This document shows, in pieces, positions 15,747 through 24,815 of a stretch of 64,000 bases of DNA. The stretch is from Acidovorax sp. YS12. GTDB lineage: Bacteria > Pseudomonadota > Gammaproteobacteria > Burkholderiales > Burkholderiaceae_C. The DNA lies in assembly GCA_021496925.1 (NCBI GenBank), contig CP053915.1, forward strand, positions 2,495,001 through 2,559,000, read 5' to 3'. A program made the position numbers and the translations under genes. The stretch's first letter is position 1, and the number at the start of each line of letters is the position of its first letter. The notes beneath the pieces are model-generated. The model saw nothing but the letters and a program-made list of their open reading frames with translations. It was not told the origin of the DNA and did no database searches.

Positions 15747-16328
15747 TCATTGAATGATGAAGCTGGAGAACAGCACCTGACGCACCGGGTTCTGGCTCTG
15801 GCGGCTGCGCGCGGGCTGCTCTTCCTCGCCATCCTCCAGCTCCTCCGGCGTGGGCTTGCGCGGCTTCTTCGGCACGCGGAAGCCCAGGGGGCGCGACACC
15901 TCGCGCAGAATGTCGGTGGCCAGCTTCTCCTTGCCGTCGCGCGACAGCAGCTCCTCCGCCGAGCGCTGCGAGACCAGAATCAGGATGGCGCTGCGGATGG
16001 CCGGCAGATACTGCTTGACCTGCTCGGCCGTCTTGGCATCTTCCAGCTCCAGCGTGATGCCGATCTGCGCGAAACGGTCACCGCCGGGGTCGGCCAGGTT
16101 GACCACCATGTTCTCGATGGGCATGAAGGTCGGCGCCACCTTGGCGGCGGTGGCCTTGCGCGGCGCCGCAGCGCCCTCTTCCTCCTCGCCGCTGTGCCGC
16201 CCGAGCATGAACCATGCCGCAACGCCCCCCACGACCACGAGCAGGGCCACGATGGCGCCGATCACGATCAGCTTCTTGCTCGACGCCTTTTCCTTGGCGG
16301 GTGCGGCAGCAGGCGTTTTGTCGGACAC
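15747..16328 (-). CDS. fliL: flagellar basal body-associated protein FliL
   Basis: Single-pass inner-membrane protein around the stator ring. It has 193 residues: a short basic N-terminus, a membrane helix (LIVIGAIVALLVVVGGVAAWFML, about 20-42), an acidic linker and a periplasmic domain starting at TFMPIENMVVNLADPGGDRFAQIGITLELED. The start is a GTG at 16328 with AAGGAA about eight bases upstream. An insert rich in Lys, Pro and Glu (VPKKPRKPTPEELEDGEEEQ) near the C-terminus is unusual for FliL. Confidence 0.92.
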   Translation of the reverse strand: MSDKTPAAAPAKEKASSKKLIVIGAIVALLVVVGGVAAWFMLGRHSGEEEEGAAAPRKATAAKVAPTFMPIENMVVNLADPGGDRFAQIGITLELEDAKTAEQVKQYLPAIRSAILILVSQRSAEELLSRDGKEKLATDILREVSRPLGFRVPKKPRKPTPEELEDGEEEQPARSRQSQNPVRQVLFSSFIIQ

Positions 16329-16456
16329 GGTGGGAATTCCTTGCGATGGGGCGGGCAGCCAGGGGCCGCATGGTGTCCATTATTGGACGGGGTGCGCCCG
16401 ATAATAGCCAGAATAAACGCCCCAAACCACGGCTTTCACCGCCGTTCGGTTCGGCC

Positions 16457-17824
16457 TCAGACGAAGACGTCGAGCCCGGGCCGTCCCTGCTGCTGCGCTG
16501 CCGCGCGCGCGCCGCCCACGGCCCCCTCCACACCCGGCACCGCCACCTGGGCCCGCCCAGGCTGGCCACCCTGGCGTTGCCCTGGTTCACGCTGGCCGCT
16601 CCCGCTGGCCGAGCTGTCCACCGTGGCGCCCGCCAGCACCAGGCCCTGGCTTTGCAGCAGTTCGCGCAACTGGGCCATGCTGGCATCAAGCGCATCGCGC
16701 GTTTGCACCTGGTCGCTGCGGAACACGACATGCGCCTCGTTGCCCGACACCGACACACGCACCTGCACGGGCTCGCCGTCGCGGTCCAGCGTCATCTCGG
16801 CGCTTTGGTTGTTCTGGTCGACCCAGAAAGCCACTTGTTCGGCCATCTGCTCATCCACTGCCTGCTGCGTGGCGTCCGCTGCCACGGCACTGCCATCCGG
16901 AGCGAGCGCGCCCGGCTCGAAGACCTGCTCCGTACCGCCCGCCGCAGCATGCGCGGGCTGCGCGCCCCCGTCGCCGGCACCGCCTTCGCGCGCGCCCTGG
17001 CGTCCTTCGGACGATGCCGGCGCAGCATCCTGCTGGCCGGCCGCCAGCGCCGCGGCGGCAGGGTCCCCCTGCATGGCTGCCAGGCGCTCCGTGCCAGCGC
17101 CGGGGTGCATGTCACGGCGCTCCGTACCCGACAGGGCCACGGCCGCAGTGCCTGCCGGCGCCACGGCAGCCAGCAGATCGGTACCCACCTTCTTGTCCTG
17201 GGCCACGGCGCCGTGCGCGGGCACGGCCTGCGCCGCGGCCGCACCTGAAGCGGCCATGGCCGTGTTCCAGCCCATCCAGCGGGCGGCGGTGCCCTTGCCC
17301 GGCACGCTCCCCGCCTGCCCTGGCGGGTTGTCCACCGCCTGTGTCAGGTCGGCAGCCTTGTCGATGGATGCCGTCTGCGCCACCAGGCTGTCGGGCGCCT
17401 GCGCACCCAGGGCCGCCACGGCATTCCAGGCCGCCGCCGCACCTTGCAGCGGGGCTCCGCCCTGGGCGACCCCGCCCGGGGCCGCCCCGCCATTGCCACC
17501 CGCCGCCAGAGCCGCGGCCTGGGCCGCCGCTGCGGCATTCCACGGCTGCTGCTGGCCCTGGCCCAGCAGACCCGCCGGGTCTTGCGCCAGCCCGGTGCCG
17601 CCCGCCCCGGCACTTTCGTCGTCCGCCAGCGGCAAGCCCGCGTCCTGCGCCAGCAGCCCATCGTCCCCGCCCAGGGCGGCCAGCAACGCCGCGAAGGCAT
17701 CCTGCGGGCTCTGGGTGCCGGCGGTGTCGGCTCCCGCGGCCTTGCCGCTGCCGCGCGTGGCGCGCGCGCCCTGTGCGGCGGGCGTGCCGTGCTGCTGCGG
17801 GCTGGAGGTACGTACGGTTTCCAT
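16457..17824 (-). CDS. fliK: flagellar hook-length control protein FliK
   Basis: Secreted molecular ruler that ends hook growth and switches export to filament substrates. The N-terminal two thirds are Ala/Gly/Gln-rich and low in complexity, as in many FliK proteins. The conserved hook domain (about 330-420) has AEMTLDRDGEPVQVRVSVSGNEAHVVF and LRELLQSQGLVLAGATV. I use the ATG at 17824, eight bases after AGGAG; an ATG at 17830 overlaps the fliJ stop as TGATG and is an alternative. The assignment rests on the C-terminal domain and on its place between fliJ and fliL. Confidence 0.9.
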   Translation of the reverse strand: METVRTSSPQQHGTPAAQGARATRGSGKAAGADTAGTQSPQDAFAALLAALGGDDGLLAQDAGLPLADDESAGAGGTGLAQDPAGLLGQGQQQPWNAAAAAQAAALAAGGNGGAAPGGVAQGGAPLQGAAAAWNAVAALGAQAPDSLVAQTASIDKAADLTQAVDNPPGQAGSVPGKGTAARWMGWNTAMAASGAAAAQAVPAHGAVAQDKKVGTDLLAAVAPAGTAAVALSGTERRDMHPGAGTERLAAMQGDPAAAALAAGQQDAAPASSEGRQGAREGGAGDGGAQPAHAAAGGTEQVFEPGALAPDGSAVAADATQQAVDEQMAEQVAFWVDQNNQSAEMTLDRDGEPVQVRVSVSGNEAHVVFRSDQVQTRDALDASMAQLRELLQSQGLVLAGATVDSSASGSGQREPGQRQGGQPGRAQVAVPGVEGAVGGARAAAQQQGRPGLDVFV

Positions 17825-17829
17825 GGTCA

Positions 17830-18291
17830 TCACTCCTGGGGCCCTATCCCCTGGTTGGCCGCCGCCAAGCGCAAGGATGCGCGCTCGTCGGTCTGTTTCT
17901 GTTCCCGGCGCATCTGGGCGATGGCCAATTCATGCTGCTTGCGCTCCACCACCTTGCGCAGGCTGGTCAGGCGCAGTTCCGCCTCCAGCAGCGCCTGGCG
18001 CGCCTGCTCCACGCGCCGCGCCTGCTCCTGCACCACGCCCGACTGCAGCCCGATGGCGTGCTCCAGCTTGCCGATGAACTGGTAGTGGTGGTACATCACC
18101 TCGGGCTGCACCGTGCCGCCCTCGCGCATGCCCCAGCGGCCCTGCGTCTCCTGGGCGTAGCCGCTGAGCTGCTCCAGCTGCGCCTGCCCGGCCTGTGCCA
18201 CGCGCTGCATGTCCTGCAGCACCTGGCGCGCGGCATCGCGCTTGCGCGTGGCGGCTTCCACGGCGACGTTCAGGGCGTTGAGCGATGACAT
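17830..18291 (-). CDS. fliJ: flagellar export chaperone FliJ
   Basis: Coiled-coil protein of 153 residues that sits in the FliI hexamer like the gamma subunit of F1-ATPase. The sequence is nearly all helical with heptad-like spacing (for example QARRVEQARQALLEAELRLTSL, then KVVERKQHELAIAQMRREQKQ). It follows fliI by 18 bp and touches fliK, in the standard fliI-fliJ-fliK order. Confidence 0.92.
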   Translation of the reverse strand: MSSLNALNVAVEAATRKRDAARQVLQDMQRVAQAGQAQLEQLSGYAQETQGRWGMREGGTVQPEVMYHHYQFIGKLEHAIGLQSGVVQEQARRVEQARQALLEAELRLTSLRKVVERKQHELAIAQMRREQKQTDERASLRLAAANQGIGPQE

Positions 18292-18309
18292 GGCGGTGTC
18301 CTAGGCCCG

Positions 18310-19731
18310 CTATTGCGCCAATACGGCCGCCATGGTGTTCAGGCTGTCGTCCATGGTCGCGCCCTCGAACATGCTTTGCTGCAAAAAGCTCGCCATGGCA
18401 GGCTGCAGGCGGATGGCTTCGTCGAGCTGCGGGTCGGAGCCGCTCATGTACGCGCCCACCTGCACCAGGTCGCGGCTCTTCTGGTAGCGCGAATAGATGG
18501 CGCGGAACTGCCGCGCCATCTCGAAGTGCTCGCGCGTGACCACGTTGTGCATCACGCGCGAGGCCGATTGCTCGATGTCGATGGCCGGGAAATGGCCGGT
18601 TTCCGCCAGGGCGCGCGAGAGCACGATGTGGCCGTCCAGAATGGCGCGCGCGGCGTCGGCGATCGGGTCCTGCTGGTCGTCGCCCTCGGACAGCACGGTG
18701 TAGAACGCCGTGATCGAGCCCACGCCGTTGAGGCCGTTGCCGCTGCGCTCCACCAGCCCCGGCAGCTTGGCAAAGCAGCTTGGCGGATAGCCCTTGGTGG
18801 CCGGCGGCTCGCCGATGGCCAGGGCGATCTCGCGCTGTGCCATGGCGTAGCGCGTGAGCGAATCCATCAGCAGCAGCACGTGCTTGCCCTTGTCGCGGAA
18901 GTGCTCGGCAATCGCCGTGGCATAGGCCGCGCCCTGCATGCGCAGCAGCGGCGGCGCGTCGGCCGGCGCCGCCACCACCACGGCGCGGCCACGGTCCTCG
19001 GCGCCCAGGATGTCCTCGACGAATTCCTTGACCTCGCGGCCGCGCTCGCCAATCAGGCCGACCACGATCACGTCGGCCTGGGTGTAGCGCGCCATCATGC
19101 CCAGCAGCACGCTCTTGCCCACGCCGGAGCCCGCGAACAGGCCCAGGCGCTGGCCGCGCCCCACGGTGAGCAGCGCGTTGATGGCGCGCACGCCGGTATC
19201 GAGCGTCTCGCGCACCGGCGAGCGTTCCATGGCATTGATGGGGCTGCGGTCCATGGGCTCGGCCATGACGTGCTGCAGCGGGCCCGCATGGTCGAGCACC
19301 TGGCCTTGCGAATCGACCACGCGCCCGAGCAGGCCATCGCCCAGCGGCAGGCGCAGCATGCCCACGGCGAGCGAAGGCACCTCGGTGTCGCCGAGCTGCG
19401 GCGGCGGCACGTAGGGCTGCGCCGGGGTCACGCGCGCACCGCTGGACAGCCCGTGGATGTCGCCCGCCGGCATGAGAAAGGCGCGCCCGTCGGAAAAACC
19501 CACCACCTCGGCCAGCACCGGCTCCTGGCCCGGCATCTGCACCTGGCACTGCGAGCCCACGGGCACGCGCAGGCCGGCGGCTTCGAGCACCAGCCCGGTG
19601 AGGCGGCTCAGGGTGCCGCGCGACTCCAGCGCCAGCGGCTGGGCCGCGCGCGCACGCGCATGGCCGAGGAACTCGCCCCAGATGGCATCGCCCTGGATGG
19701 CGCTTTCGGCGGGCGCATGCGGTTCATGCAT
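18310..19731 (-). CDS. fliI: flagellum-specific export ATPase FliI
   Basis: F1-beta-like ATPase that powers substrate delivery to the export gate. The 473-residue protein has the P-loop GSGVGKS at 201-207 and Walker B HVLLLMDS with D290. The family segments GLIGERGREVKEFVE and DEAIRLQPAMASFLQQ are also present. The N-terminus (1-30) is a variable FliH-binding segment. A dispersed palindromic repeat lies directly upstream, between fliH and fliI. Confidence 0.96.
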   Translation of the reverse strand: MHEPHAPAESAIQGDAIWGEFLGHARARAAQPLALESRGTLSRLTGLVLEAAGLRVPVGSQCQVQMPGQEPVLAEVVGFSDGRAFLMPAGDIHGLSSGARVTPAQPYVPPPQLGDTEVPSLAVGMLRLPLGDGLLGRVVDSQGQVLDHAGPLQHVMAEPMDRSPINAMERSPVRETLDTGVRAINALLTVGRGQRLGLFAGSGVGKSVLLGMMARYTQADVIVVGLIGERGREVKEFVEDILGAEDRGRAVVVAAPADAPPLLRMQGAAYATAIAEHFRDKGKHVLLLMDSLTRYAMAQREIALAIGEPPATKGYPPSCFAKLPGLVERSGNGLNGVGSITAFYTVLSEGDDQQDPIADAARAILDGHIVLSRALAETGHFPAIDIEQSASRVMHNVVTREHFEMARQFRAIYSRYQKSRDLVQVGAYMSGSDPQLDEAIRLQPAMASFLQQSMFEGATMDDSLNTMAAVLAQ

Positions 19732-19734
19732 GTT

Positions 19735-19776
19735 TTTGGCCTCTAGCCCTTTCTGGGCAAGCGCTAGCAGCTATGA
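19735..19776 (-). repeat. dispersed AGCGCTT palindromic repeat, copy 2
   Basis: On the minus strand it reads CATAGCTGCTAGCGCTTGCCC, then AGAAAGGGCTAGAGGCC. The inner arms are changed in parallel from CCAGCGCTT to CTAGCGCTT, so pairing is kept. It sits in the gap between fliH and fliI in an operon that must be read through, so it cannot be a strong terminator. Confidence 0.75.
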
Positions 19777-19794
19777 ATATAGTAGTAAACATAT

Positions 19795-20565
19795 TCATTC
19801 CTGCGTCTCCTGCCAGTTCCCTACCAGGCCCAGCGCGGCCACGGCGCGGCGCCAGCGCTTTTCCATGCTGCCGTCGATCACGGTGCCGGCCGATTCGACC
19901 TGGCAGTCGCCCGCCGCCACCGCCGGGTCGGGTTGCCACTGCACCTTGCCCTGGGCGAATTCGGCGTGCAGCGGCTGCTCCAGCGCGGCCCAGTCGGCCG
20001 GGTTCAGGCGCACGGTGGCCGGGCGGCCCTCGTTGACCAGCATGTCCAGCGCCTCGCGCACCACGGGCAGCAGGGCCTGGGGGTTGCTGGCGAGTTCGCG
20101 GCGCACCACCTGGCGGGCGATGTCGCAGGCCAGCTGCAGCAGCTCCTTGGCCATGCGCTGCTGCAGCGCGCCCAGGCTGGCGTCGAGCGTGCGCACCAGC
20201 GCGTCCAGGCGCTCGGCCGTTTCACGGCCCGCGCCGGCCACATAGTCATCCAGGCGCTGCTGCCACGCCTGCGTGGCCTCGGCCGTGCCCTGCGCGCGCC
20301 CTTCGGCCAGGCCTTGCGCATGGGCCTGTTCGCGGGCCTGCTGCAGCAGGGCCAGGTGTTCGTCCTCGGCCACCATGGGCACGACGGGCTCCAGGGGCAC
20401 GCCCGGCGGCAACGGCTCCTCCGGCACGGGCTCGGGCTCGACCGGGGGCAGCGGGGCAGCCGAGCCATCGACGGCCGCGAAGCTCCATTGCGTGACCGAG
20501 TCGGCCTCGATCTCCTCCTTGGGGATGAAGCGCGAATAGGCGCGGGCGCTCGACGGGCTCACCAT
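19795..20565 (-). CDS. fliH: flagellar assembly protein FliH
   Basis: Regulator of the FliI ATPase that links it to FliN. Of 256 residues, the first 70 are Pro/Glu-rich. A long helical middle contains the usual alanine-rich runs (LLQQAREQAHAQGLAEGRAQGTAEA), and the C-terminal domain resembles the delta/b stalk of F-ATPases (QLACDIARQVVRRELASNPQALLPVVREALDML). It lies between fliG and fliI. The assignment is by features and context, which together are strong. Confidence 0.92.
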   Translation of the reverse strand: MVSPSSARAYSRFIPKEEIEADSVTQWSFAAVDGSAAPLPPVEPEPVPEEPLPPGVPLEPVVPMVAEDEHLALLQQAREQAHAQGLAEGRAQGTAEATQAWQQRLDDYVAGAGRETAERLDALVRTLDASLGALQQRMAKELLQLACDIARQVVRRELASNPQALLPVVREALDMLVNEGRPATVRLNPADWAALEQPLHAEFAQGKVQWQPDPAVAAGDCQVESAGTVIDGSMEKRWRRAVAALGLVGNWQETQE

Positions 20566-20589
20566 GGCAGGCCTCGCGCTGCGGGGTTA

Positions 20590-21585
20590 TCAGACCAGGG
20601 CGTCATCTGCACCGCCTCCGAGCACGACCTGCCCTTCTTCCGCCAGGCGGCGCACCGTCTTGATGATTTCGCGCTGCTGCGCCTCCACTTCGGACAGGCG
20701 CATGGGGCCGCGCGCCTCCAGGTCCTCGCGCAGCGCCTCTGCGGCGCGCGAGGACATGTTGGCCAGGATCTTGTCGCGCATCTCGTTCGAGGCGGCCTTG
20801 AGTGCGACGATGAGCGTCTCCGACGCCACCTCGCGCAGCACCATCTGGATGGAGCGGTCGTCGAGCTTGCCGATGTCCTCGAACACGAACATCTTGTCCA
20901 TGATCTTCTGCGCCAGGTCCGGGCCGTAGCCGCGGATCGACTCCAGCACCGCCGCGTCCGTCCCCGAGCTCAGCAGGTTGATGATCTCGGCCGCCGTCTT
21001 GACGCCGCCGAGCGAGCTCTTGCGGATCTTGTCGCCGCCGGCCAGTACCTTGTAGAGCACCTCGTTGAGGTCCTTGAGCGCCGTCGGCTGGATGCCTTCG
21101 AGTGTCGCCACGCGCAGCATGATCTCGCTGCGCTGGCGGTCGGTGAGCTGCATCAGGATGGCCGAGGCCTGCTCGGCGTCCAGGTGCACCAGGATGGCGG
21201 CGACGATCTGCGGGTGCTCGTTGCGCAGCAGCTCGGCCACCGACAGCGGGTCCATCCATTTCAGGCTCTCGATGCCGGACACGTCGCCGCCCTGCAGGAT
21301 GCGGTCGATCAGCAGCGTGGCCTTGTCGTCGCCCAGCGCGCGCTTGAGCACCGAGCGCACGTAGTTGCCGGTATCCGACACCAGCAGGCTCTGCGCCGCC
21401 GCATCGTCGGAAAAGCGGTTGACGATGGCATCGACCTTGTCGCGCGAGATGGCGCGCATGCGCGCGATCGTCTCGCCCAGCTTCTGCACCTCCTTCGGCG
21501 AGAGGTGCTTGAACACCTCGCCCGCGGCCTCCTCGCCGAGGGAGATCAGCAAAATGGCAGCATCGTTGAGGCCTTCTTCATCCAT
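20590..21585 (-). CDS. fliG: flagellar motor switch protein FliG
   Basis: Rotor protein linking the MS-ring (FliF) to the C-ring and contacting MotA. It is 331 residues, the standard length. Typical segments: LSPKEVQKLGETIARM (N), EHPQIVAAILVHLD (the EHPQ motif, middle) and the charged C-terminal helix region FVFEDIGKLDDRSIQMVLREV that faces the stator. It follows fliF by about 60 bp. Confidence 0.96.
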   Translation of the reverse strand: MDEEGLNDAAILLISLGEEAAGEVFKHLSPKEVQKLGETIARMRAISRDKVDAIVNRFSDDAAAQSLLVSDTGNYVRSVLKRALGDDKATLLIDRILQGGDVSGIESLKWMDPLSVAELLRNEHPQIVAAILVHLDAEQASAILMQLTDRQRSEIMLRVATLEGIQPTALKDLNEVLYKVLAGGDKIRKSSLGGVKTAAEIINLLSSGTDAAVLESIRGYGPDLAQKIMDKMFVFEDIGKLDDRSIQMVLREVASETLIVALKAASNEMRDKILANMSSRAAEALREDLEARGPMRLSEVEAQQREIIKTVRRLAEEGQVVLGGGADDALV

Positions 21586-21645
21586 GGCGTGTCCATCCAG
21601 AGCAAAGGGCAGAGCTTACCCGGCGCATGGCGTACGTCTTCACGC

Positions 21646-23358
21646 TCACCCCGCCTCGCCATTGACCCAGGTTTTCAGGATGTTGGCCACGGCGATCGGG
21701 TTCTCCTTGGCCAGCAGGCGGGCTTCTTCCAGGCGCAGTTCCTCGGGCGTCGGCCCGGGATCGACCACCTTCTTCGGCGGCAGCGCCGGGCGGCCCACGG
21801 TCTCGTCCTCCAGCGCATCGAGCTGCGTGCCCGGCAGCGCGCCGGCCGCGGCGATCTCCGCCGGCTTGGGCTGGCGCAGCGCCGGGCGCACCAGGCCCAG
21901 CAGCACCAGCAGGGCGAACAGCACCATGCCCACGGGCCAGGCAAAGCTCTTGGCCAGCTCGATGGTTTCAGGCTGCTTCCACAGCGGCAGCGGCTCGGCC
22001 GGCTTGGCATCGGCCAGGAACGGCGTGTTCATGAGGTTGACCGAGTCGCCGCGCTCCTTGCTGTAGCCGATGGTCTCGCGCACCAGCGCGGTCATCTGCT
22101 CCACCTGCTCGGGCGTCAGCGCCTTGGCCTGGGGCTGGCCCTTCTCGTCCGCGCCCGGCTGGTAGTTCACCACCACGGCCGCCGTCAGGCGCTTGATGCT
22201 GCCGTTGCCGCCACCGGTGCGCGTCACGCGCACGGTCTTGTCGACTTCGTAGTTGGTGATGGATTCGCGCTTCACGCCGCCGCCCGACGCGCCGCCGCCC
22301 TGGCTGCTGGCCACCGAGGGCGCAGGGTTGGCGCCGTTGACCGGCGCGCTCGACGTTTGCGGCGGCTGGTTGCTCACCGCGCCCGGAATGCCCGAGGGCA
22401 TGACGCTGCCGGGGCCGCCCGTCTCCACCACCTGCTGGCTGCGCACGGCGCTGCTGTCCTGCGTCAGATTGGGGCGGTGCTGCTCGGAAGTCTGCTCGGT
22501 CTGGCTGAAATCGACTTCGGCCGTCACCTGCGCCTTGACGTTGCCCGGGCCCACCACGGGCTCCAGGATGTCGAGGATGCGGCGCGTGTACTGCTCCTCC
22601 AGCTTCTGCACGTACTGCACCTGCTGCACGTCGATGCTGGAGCCGCCGCTGCCCTGCCCGTCGGGCGACTGCGACAGCAGCTTGCCCGAGTCGTCGAGCA
22701 CGCTCACGGCCGTGGGCGCCAGTTCGGGCACGCTGGACGCCACCAGGTGCACGATGCCCGCGATCTGCGCGCGGTCCAGGATGCGCCCCGGGTACAGGCT
22801 CAGCAGCACCGAGGCCGAGGGCTTTTGCTGCTCGCGGAAGAAACCGTTCTGGTTCGGCAGCGCCAGGTGCACGCGCGCGCTTTGCACCGAGGACAGCGCC
22901 TGGATGGAGCGCGTCAGCTCCCCCTCCAGCCCACGCTGGAAGTTCAGCCGCTCCTGGAACTGCGTGACGCCGAATTTGGCGTTCTCCATCAGCTCGAACC
23001 CCGTCACCGACCCCTTGGGCAGGCCCAGCGTGGCCAGGCGCAGGCGCGCGTCGTGCACGCGCTCGGTCGGCACCAGGATGGCGCCACCGCCCTCGGTGTA
23101 CTTGTAGGGCACGTTCATCTGCGCCAGCTGGGCCACGATGGCGCCGCCATCCTTGTCGCTCAGGTTGGAAAACAGCACGCGGTAGTCGGGCTGGCGGTTC
23201 AGCACCACCGCTGCCACCACGGCCGCCACCAGCAGCACCACGGCCGCCGCCAGGCGCATGCGCTGGCCACGGTCGAGCGCCACCAGGCGCTGGCGCAACG
23301 CAGGCAGGCCCGCTTGCGGCGCGGGCGCGTTCTCGGGAATTTCGGCAACGGCGGACAT
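21646..23358 (-). CDS. fliF: flagellar MS-ring protein FliF
   Basis: Membrane-anchored ring on which the basal body is built. In 570 residues: a first membrane helix (AAAVVLLVAAVVAAVVLN, about 35-55), the ring-building YscJ/FliF domain (YRVLFSNLSDKDGGAIVAQL onward), a long central region with a Gly/Ser-rich loop (around 330-355), and a second membrane helix (WPVGMVLFALLVLLGLV, about 470-490). A cytoplasmic tail for FliG follows. It is the first gene of the long minus-strand fli operon; fliE is divergent from it with about 180 bp between. Confidence 0.96.
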   Translation of the reverse strand: MSAVAEIPENAPAPQAGLPALRQRLVALDRGQRMRLAAAVVLLVAAVVAAVVLNRQPDYRVLFSNLSDKDGGAIVAQLAQMNVPYKYTEGGGAILVPTERVHDARLRLATLGLPKGSVTGFELMENAKFGVTQFQERLNFQRGLEGELTRSIQALSSVQSARVHLALPNQNGFFREQQKPSASVLLSLYPGRILDRAQIAGIVHLVASSVPELAPTAVSVLDDSGKLLSQSPDGQGSGGSSIDVQQVQYVQKLEEQYTRRILDILEPVVGPGNVKAQVTAEVDFSQTEQTSEQHRPNLTQDSSAVRSQQVVETGGPGSVMPSGIPGAVSNQPPQTSSAPVNGANPAPSVASSQGGGASGGGVKRESITNYEVDKTVRVTRTGGGNGSIKRLTAAVVVNYQPGADEKGQPQAKALTPEQVEQMTALVRETIGYSKERGDSVNLMNTPFLADAKPAEPLPLWKQPETIELAKSFAWPVGMVLFALLVLLGLVRPALRQPKPAEIAAAGALPGTQLDALEDETVGRPALPPKKVVDPGPTPEELRLEEARLLAKENPIAVANILKTWVNGEAG

Positions 23359-23538
23359 GGTGCTTGGCGATTGTCAGGAACCACCGCCCAGGCAAGAGAG
23401 GGCGGTGCGTCGATTATTCGGGTGGCGCCCCTTGGCGTTTGCCCGATAAGGCGCGCAATTGTCCATCTATTCCCGCAGATGCGCAGCCTGCGCCGGCCCT
23501 AGGATTGCGCCATCCCAAGCTCCAGCATTCCGAACGCC

Positions 23539-23853
23539 ATGGACCTGCGCATCAACAGCACGACCACTGCCCCCCTCGCGGGCGCCGGCCTGGCGCGCCG
23601 CGCGACCGGCGCCGAGGCGCCCGTGGGCAAGGAGGGCTTCTCCTCCGCCTTCAAGAACGCCCTGCAATCCGTCAGCCAGGCACAGAACCAGGCTGCAGAC
23701 CTGCAGCGCGAAGTGCAGCTCGAAAACCCCTCCGTCAGCCTGGAGCAGACCATGGTCGCCATCCAGAAGGCACAGGTCGGCTTCCAGGCCACGCTGCACG
23801 TGCGCAACCGCATGGTGCAGGCCTATAGCGACATCATGAACATGCAGGTGTAA
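23539..23853 (+). CDS. fliE: flagellar hook-basal body protein FliE
   Basis: Small protein at the junction of the MS-ring and rod, 104 residues. The C-terminal FliE signature is clear: NQAADLQREVQLENPSVSLEQTMVAIQKAQVGFQATLHVRNRMVQAYSDIMNMQV. It is transcribed alone on the plus strand, divergent from fliF, and ends at a bidirectional terminator. Confidence 0.95.
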   Translation: MDLRINSTTTAPLAGAGLARRATGAEAPVGKEGFSSAFKNALQSVSQAQNQAADLQREVQLENPSVSLEQTMVAIQKAQVGFQATLHVRNRMVQAYSDIMNMQV

Positions 23854-23877
23854 GCCTCCCATCCGCACGACAAAAAA

Positions 23878-23906
23878 GCCGACTGGCGCATGCCAGTCGG
23901 CTTTTT
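23878..23906. terminator. bidirectional intrinsic terminator
   Basis: A perfect 10-bp stem (GCCGACTGGC at 23878-23887, GCCAGTCGGC at 23892-23901) with a GCAT loop, preceded by a run of six A and followed by five T. It can stop transcription from fliE on the plus strand and from the minus-strand fliT operon. Confidence 0.9.
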
Positions 23907-23924
23907 GTGGTTTTCGCTACTTCT

Positions 23925-23976
23925 TTGGTAGCTGCCAGCGCTTACCCAGTAAGCGCTGGAGGCCTATTCGGCTTGA
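23925..23976 (+). repeat. dispersed AGCGCTT palindromic repeat, copy 3
   Basis: Reads GGTAGCTGCCAGCGCTTA, CCCAG, then TAAGCGCTGGAGGCCTATT, a near-perfect palindrome core. It lies between the terminator after fliE and the 3' end of fliT. Confidence 0.85.
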
Positions 23977-23984
23977 AACCCGGC

Positions 23985-24284
23985 TCAGTGCATCAAGTGC
24001 GGCTGGCCGTCGAACATGTGCTCGAACTGGGCGATCCAGGGCTCGGCCAGGCAGCGTATCTGCGCATCGTTACGCAGGATGCGCTGCATGATGCGCATCT
24101 TCTCGCGCCGGTGCTCGGGCTTCAGCTCCTGACAGCGGGACTGGCTGCGCAGTTGCTCAATCAGCACGGCGCAGGCGCCCTCGTGGCGCACCACGCCATC
24201 CCAGTCCTTGAGCTTGGCGGCCTCCAGCATCTTGGCGCTGCTGTCTTCAATGGCTTTGTAGTAATCAATCAGCATTTCGGGCAT
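23985..24284 (-). CDS. fliT: flagellar chaperone FliT (probable)
   Basis: Small helical protein of 99 residues, the size of FliT, encoded directly after fliS with a 3-bp gap. The sequence (YYKAIEDSSAKMLEAAKLKDWDGVVRHEGACAVLIEQL) fits the FliT pattern of an N-terminal helix pair with DW near residue 28. FliT is the export chaperone for the filament cap FliD. Identification relies mainly on size, helical nature and position after fliD-fliS. Confidence 0.8.
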   Translation of the reverse strand: MPEMLIDYYKAIEDSSAKMLEAAKLKDWDGVVRHEGACAVLIEQLRSQSRCQELKPEHRREKMRIMQRILRNDAQIRCLAEPWIAQFEHMFDGQPHLMH

Positions 24285-24287
24285 GGC

Positions 24288-24737
24288 TCAGGCCCCCACC
24301 ATGGCAACGCGCATCTCGGCGCGGGGCGCCACGGCAGCGGCCGTGGGGGTTTTGATCTGGTTCCAGCCCTGGGCAATGGGCTCGAACAGGTGCGCAACTT
24401 CTTCCAGCATGGCATCGTCGTTGTGGGCATTGGCCAGGATCAGGCGGCGCAGGCTGTAGTCGTACAGCGCCTCCAGGTTCTGGGCCAGTTCACCACCAGC
24501 CTCGCGATCCAGCGCCGTCATGAGGCCTTCCTCGATGATGCGCACCGCCTTGGAAACGCTGTTGCACTTGGTCAGCACATCGCCGCGCGCCAGGGCGCCA
24601 CGCGCAGCAGCGATGGAACTCAGCACCCCTTCATACAACAGACTGACCAGTTGGTGCTGGTCAATCGTGTGCATGCTGGTTTCCACGTTGATGCGCTGGT
24701 AAGCGGATGCGGCACGGGGCTGGTAGGCGGCGAACAT
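24288..24737 (-). CDS. fliS: flagellin chaperone FliS
   Basis: Export chaperone that binds flagellin C-termini. The 149-residue helical protein has the FliS pattern AYQRINVETSMHTIDQHQLVSLLYEGVLSSIAAARGAL and NLEALYDYSLRRLILANAHND. I use the ATG at 24737 (MFAAYQP), nine bases after AAAGGA; an ATG at 24746 would overlap the ribosome-binding site. It lies downstream of fliD and upstream of fliT. Confidence 0.93.
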   Translation of the reverse strand: MFAAYQPRAASAYQRINVETSMHTIDQHQLVSLLYEGVLSSIAAARGALARGDVLTKCNSVSKAVRIIEEGLMTALDREAGGELAQNLEALYDYSLRRLILANAHNDDAMLEEVAHLFEPIAQGWNQIKTPTAAAVAPRAEMRVAMVGA

Positions 24738-24815
24738 GGCAGGCATTCCTTTGAATTGACTGCTTTATTTATCGGCTTGGAACCTGGAAACTTGAAGGCC
24801 CATTGGCGTCAATTC

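Noticed and set aside
14373..18077. Long plus-strand open frame (over 1200 codons)
   Set aside because: It lies antisense to fliN-fliM-fliL-fliK-fliJ, is Arg/Pro/Ala-rich and low in complexity, and is a shadow of high-GC coding on the other strand.
23443..23455. CCCGATAA between fliF and fliE as a sigma-28 promoter of fliE
   Set aside because: The -10 is good but nothing like TAAA is present at the required distance, and fliE is normally an early or middle gene.
19933..23502. Long plus-strand open frame over fliH-fliG-fliF
   Set aside because: Antisense shadow: His/Arg/Gln-rich with no recognisable domain, while the minus-strand genes are unmistakable.
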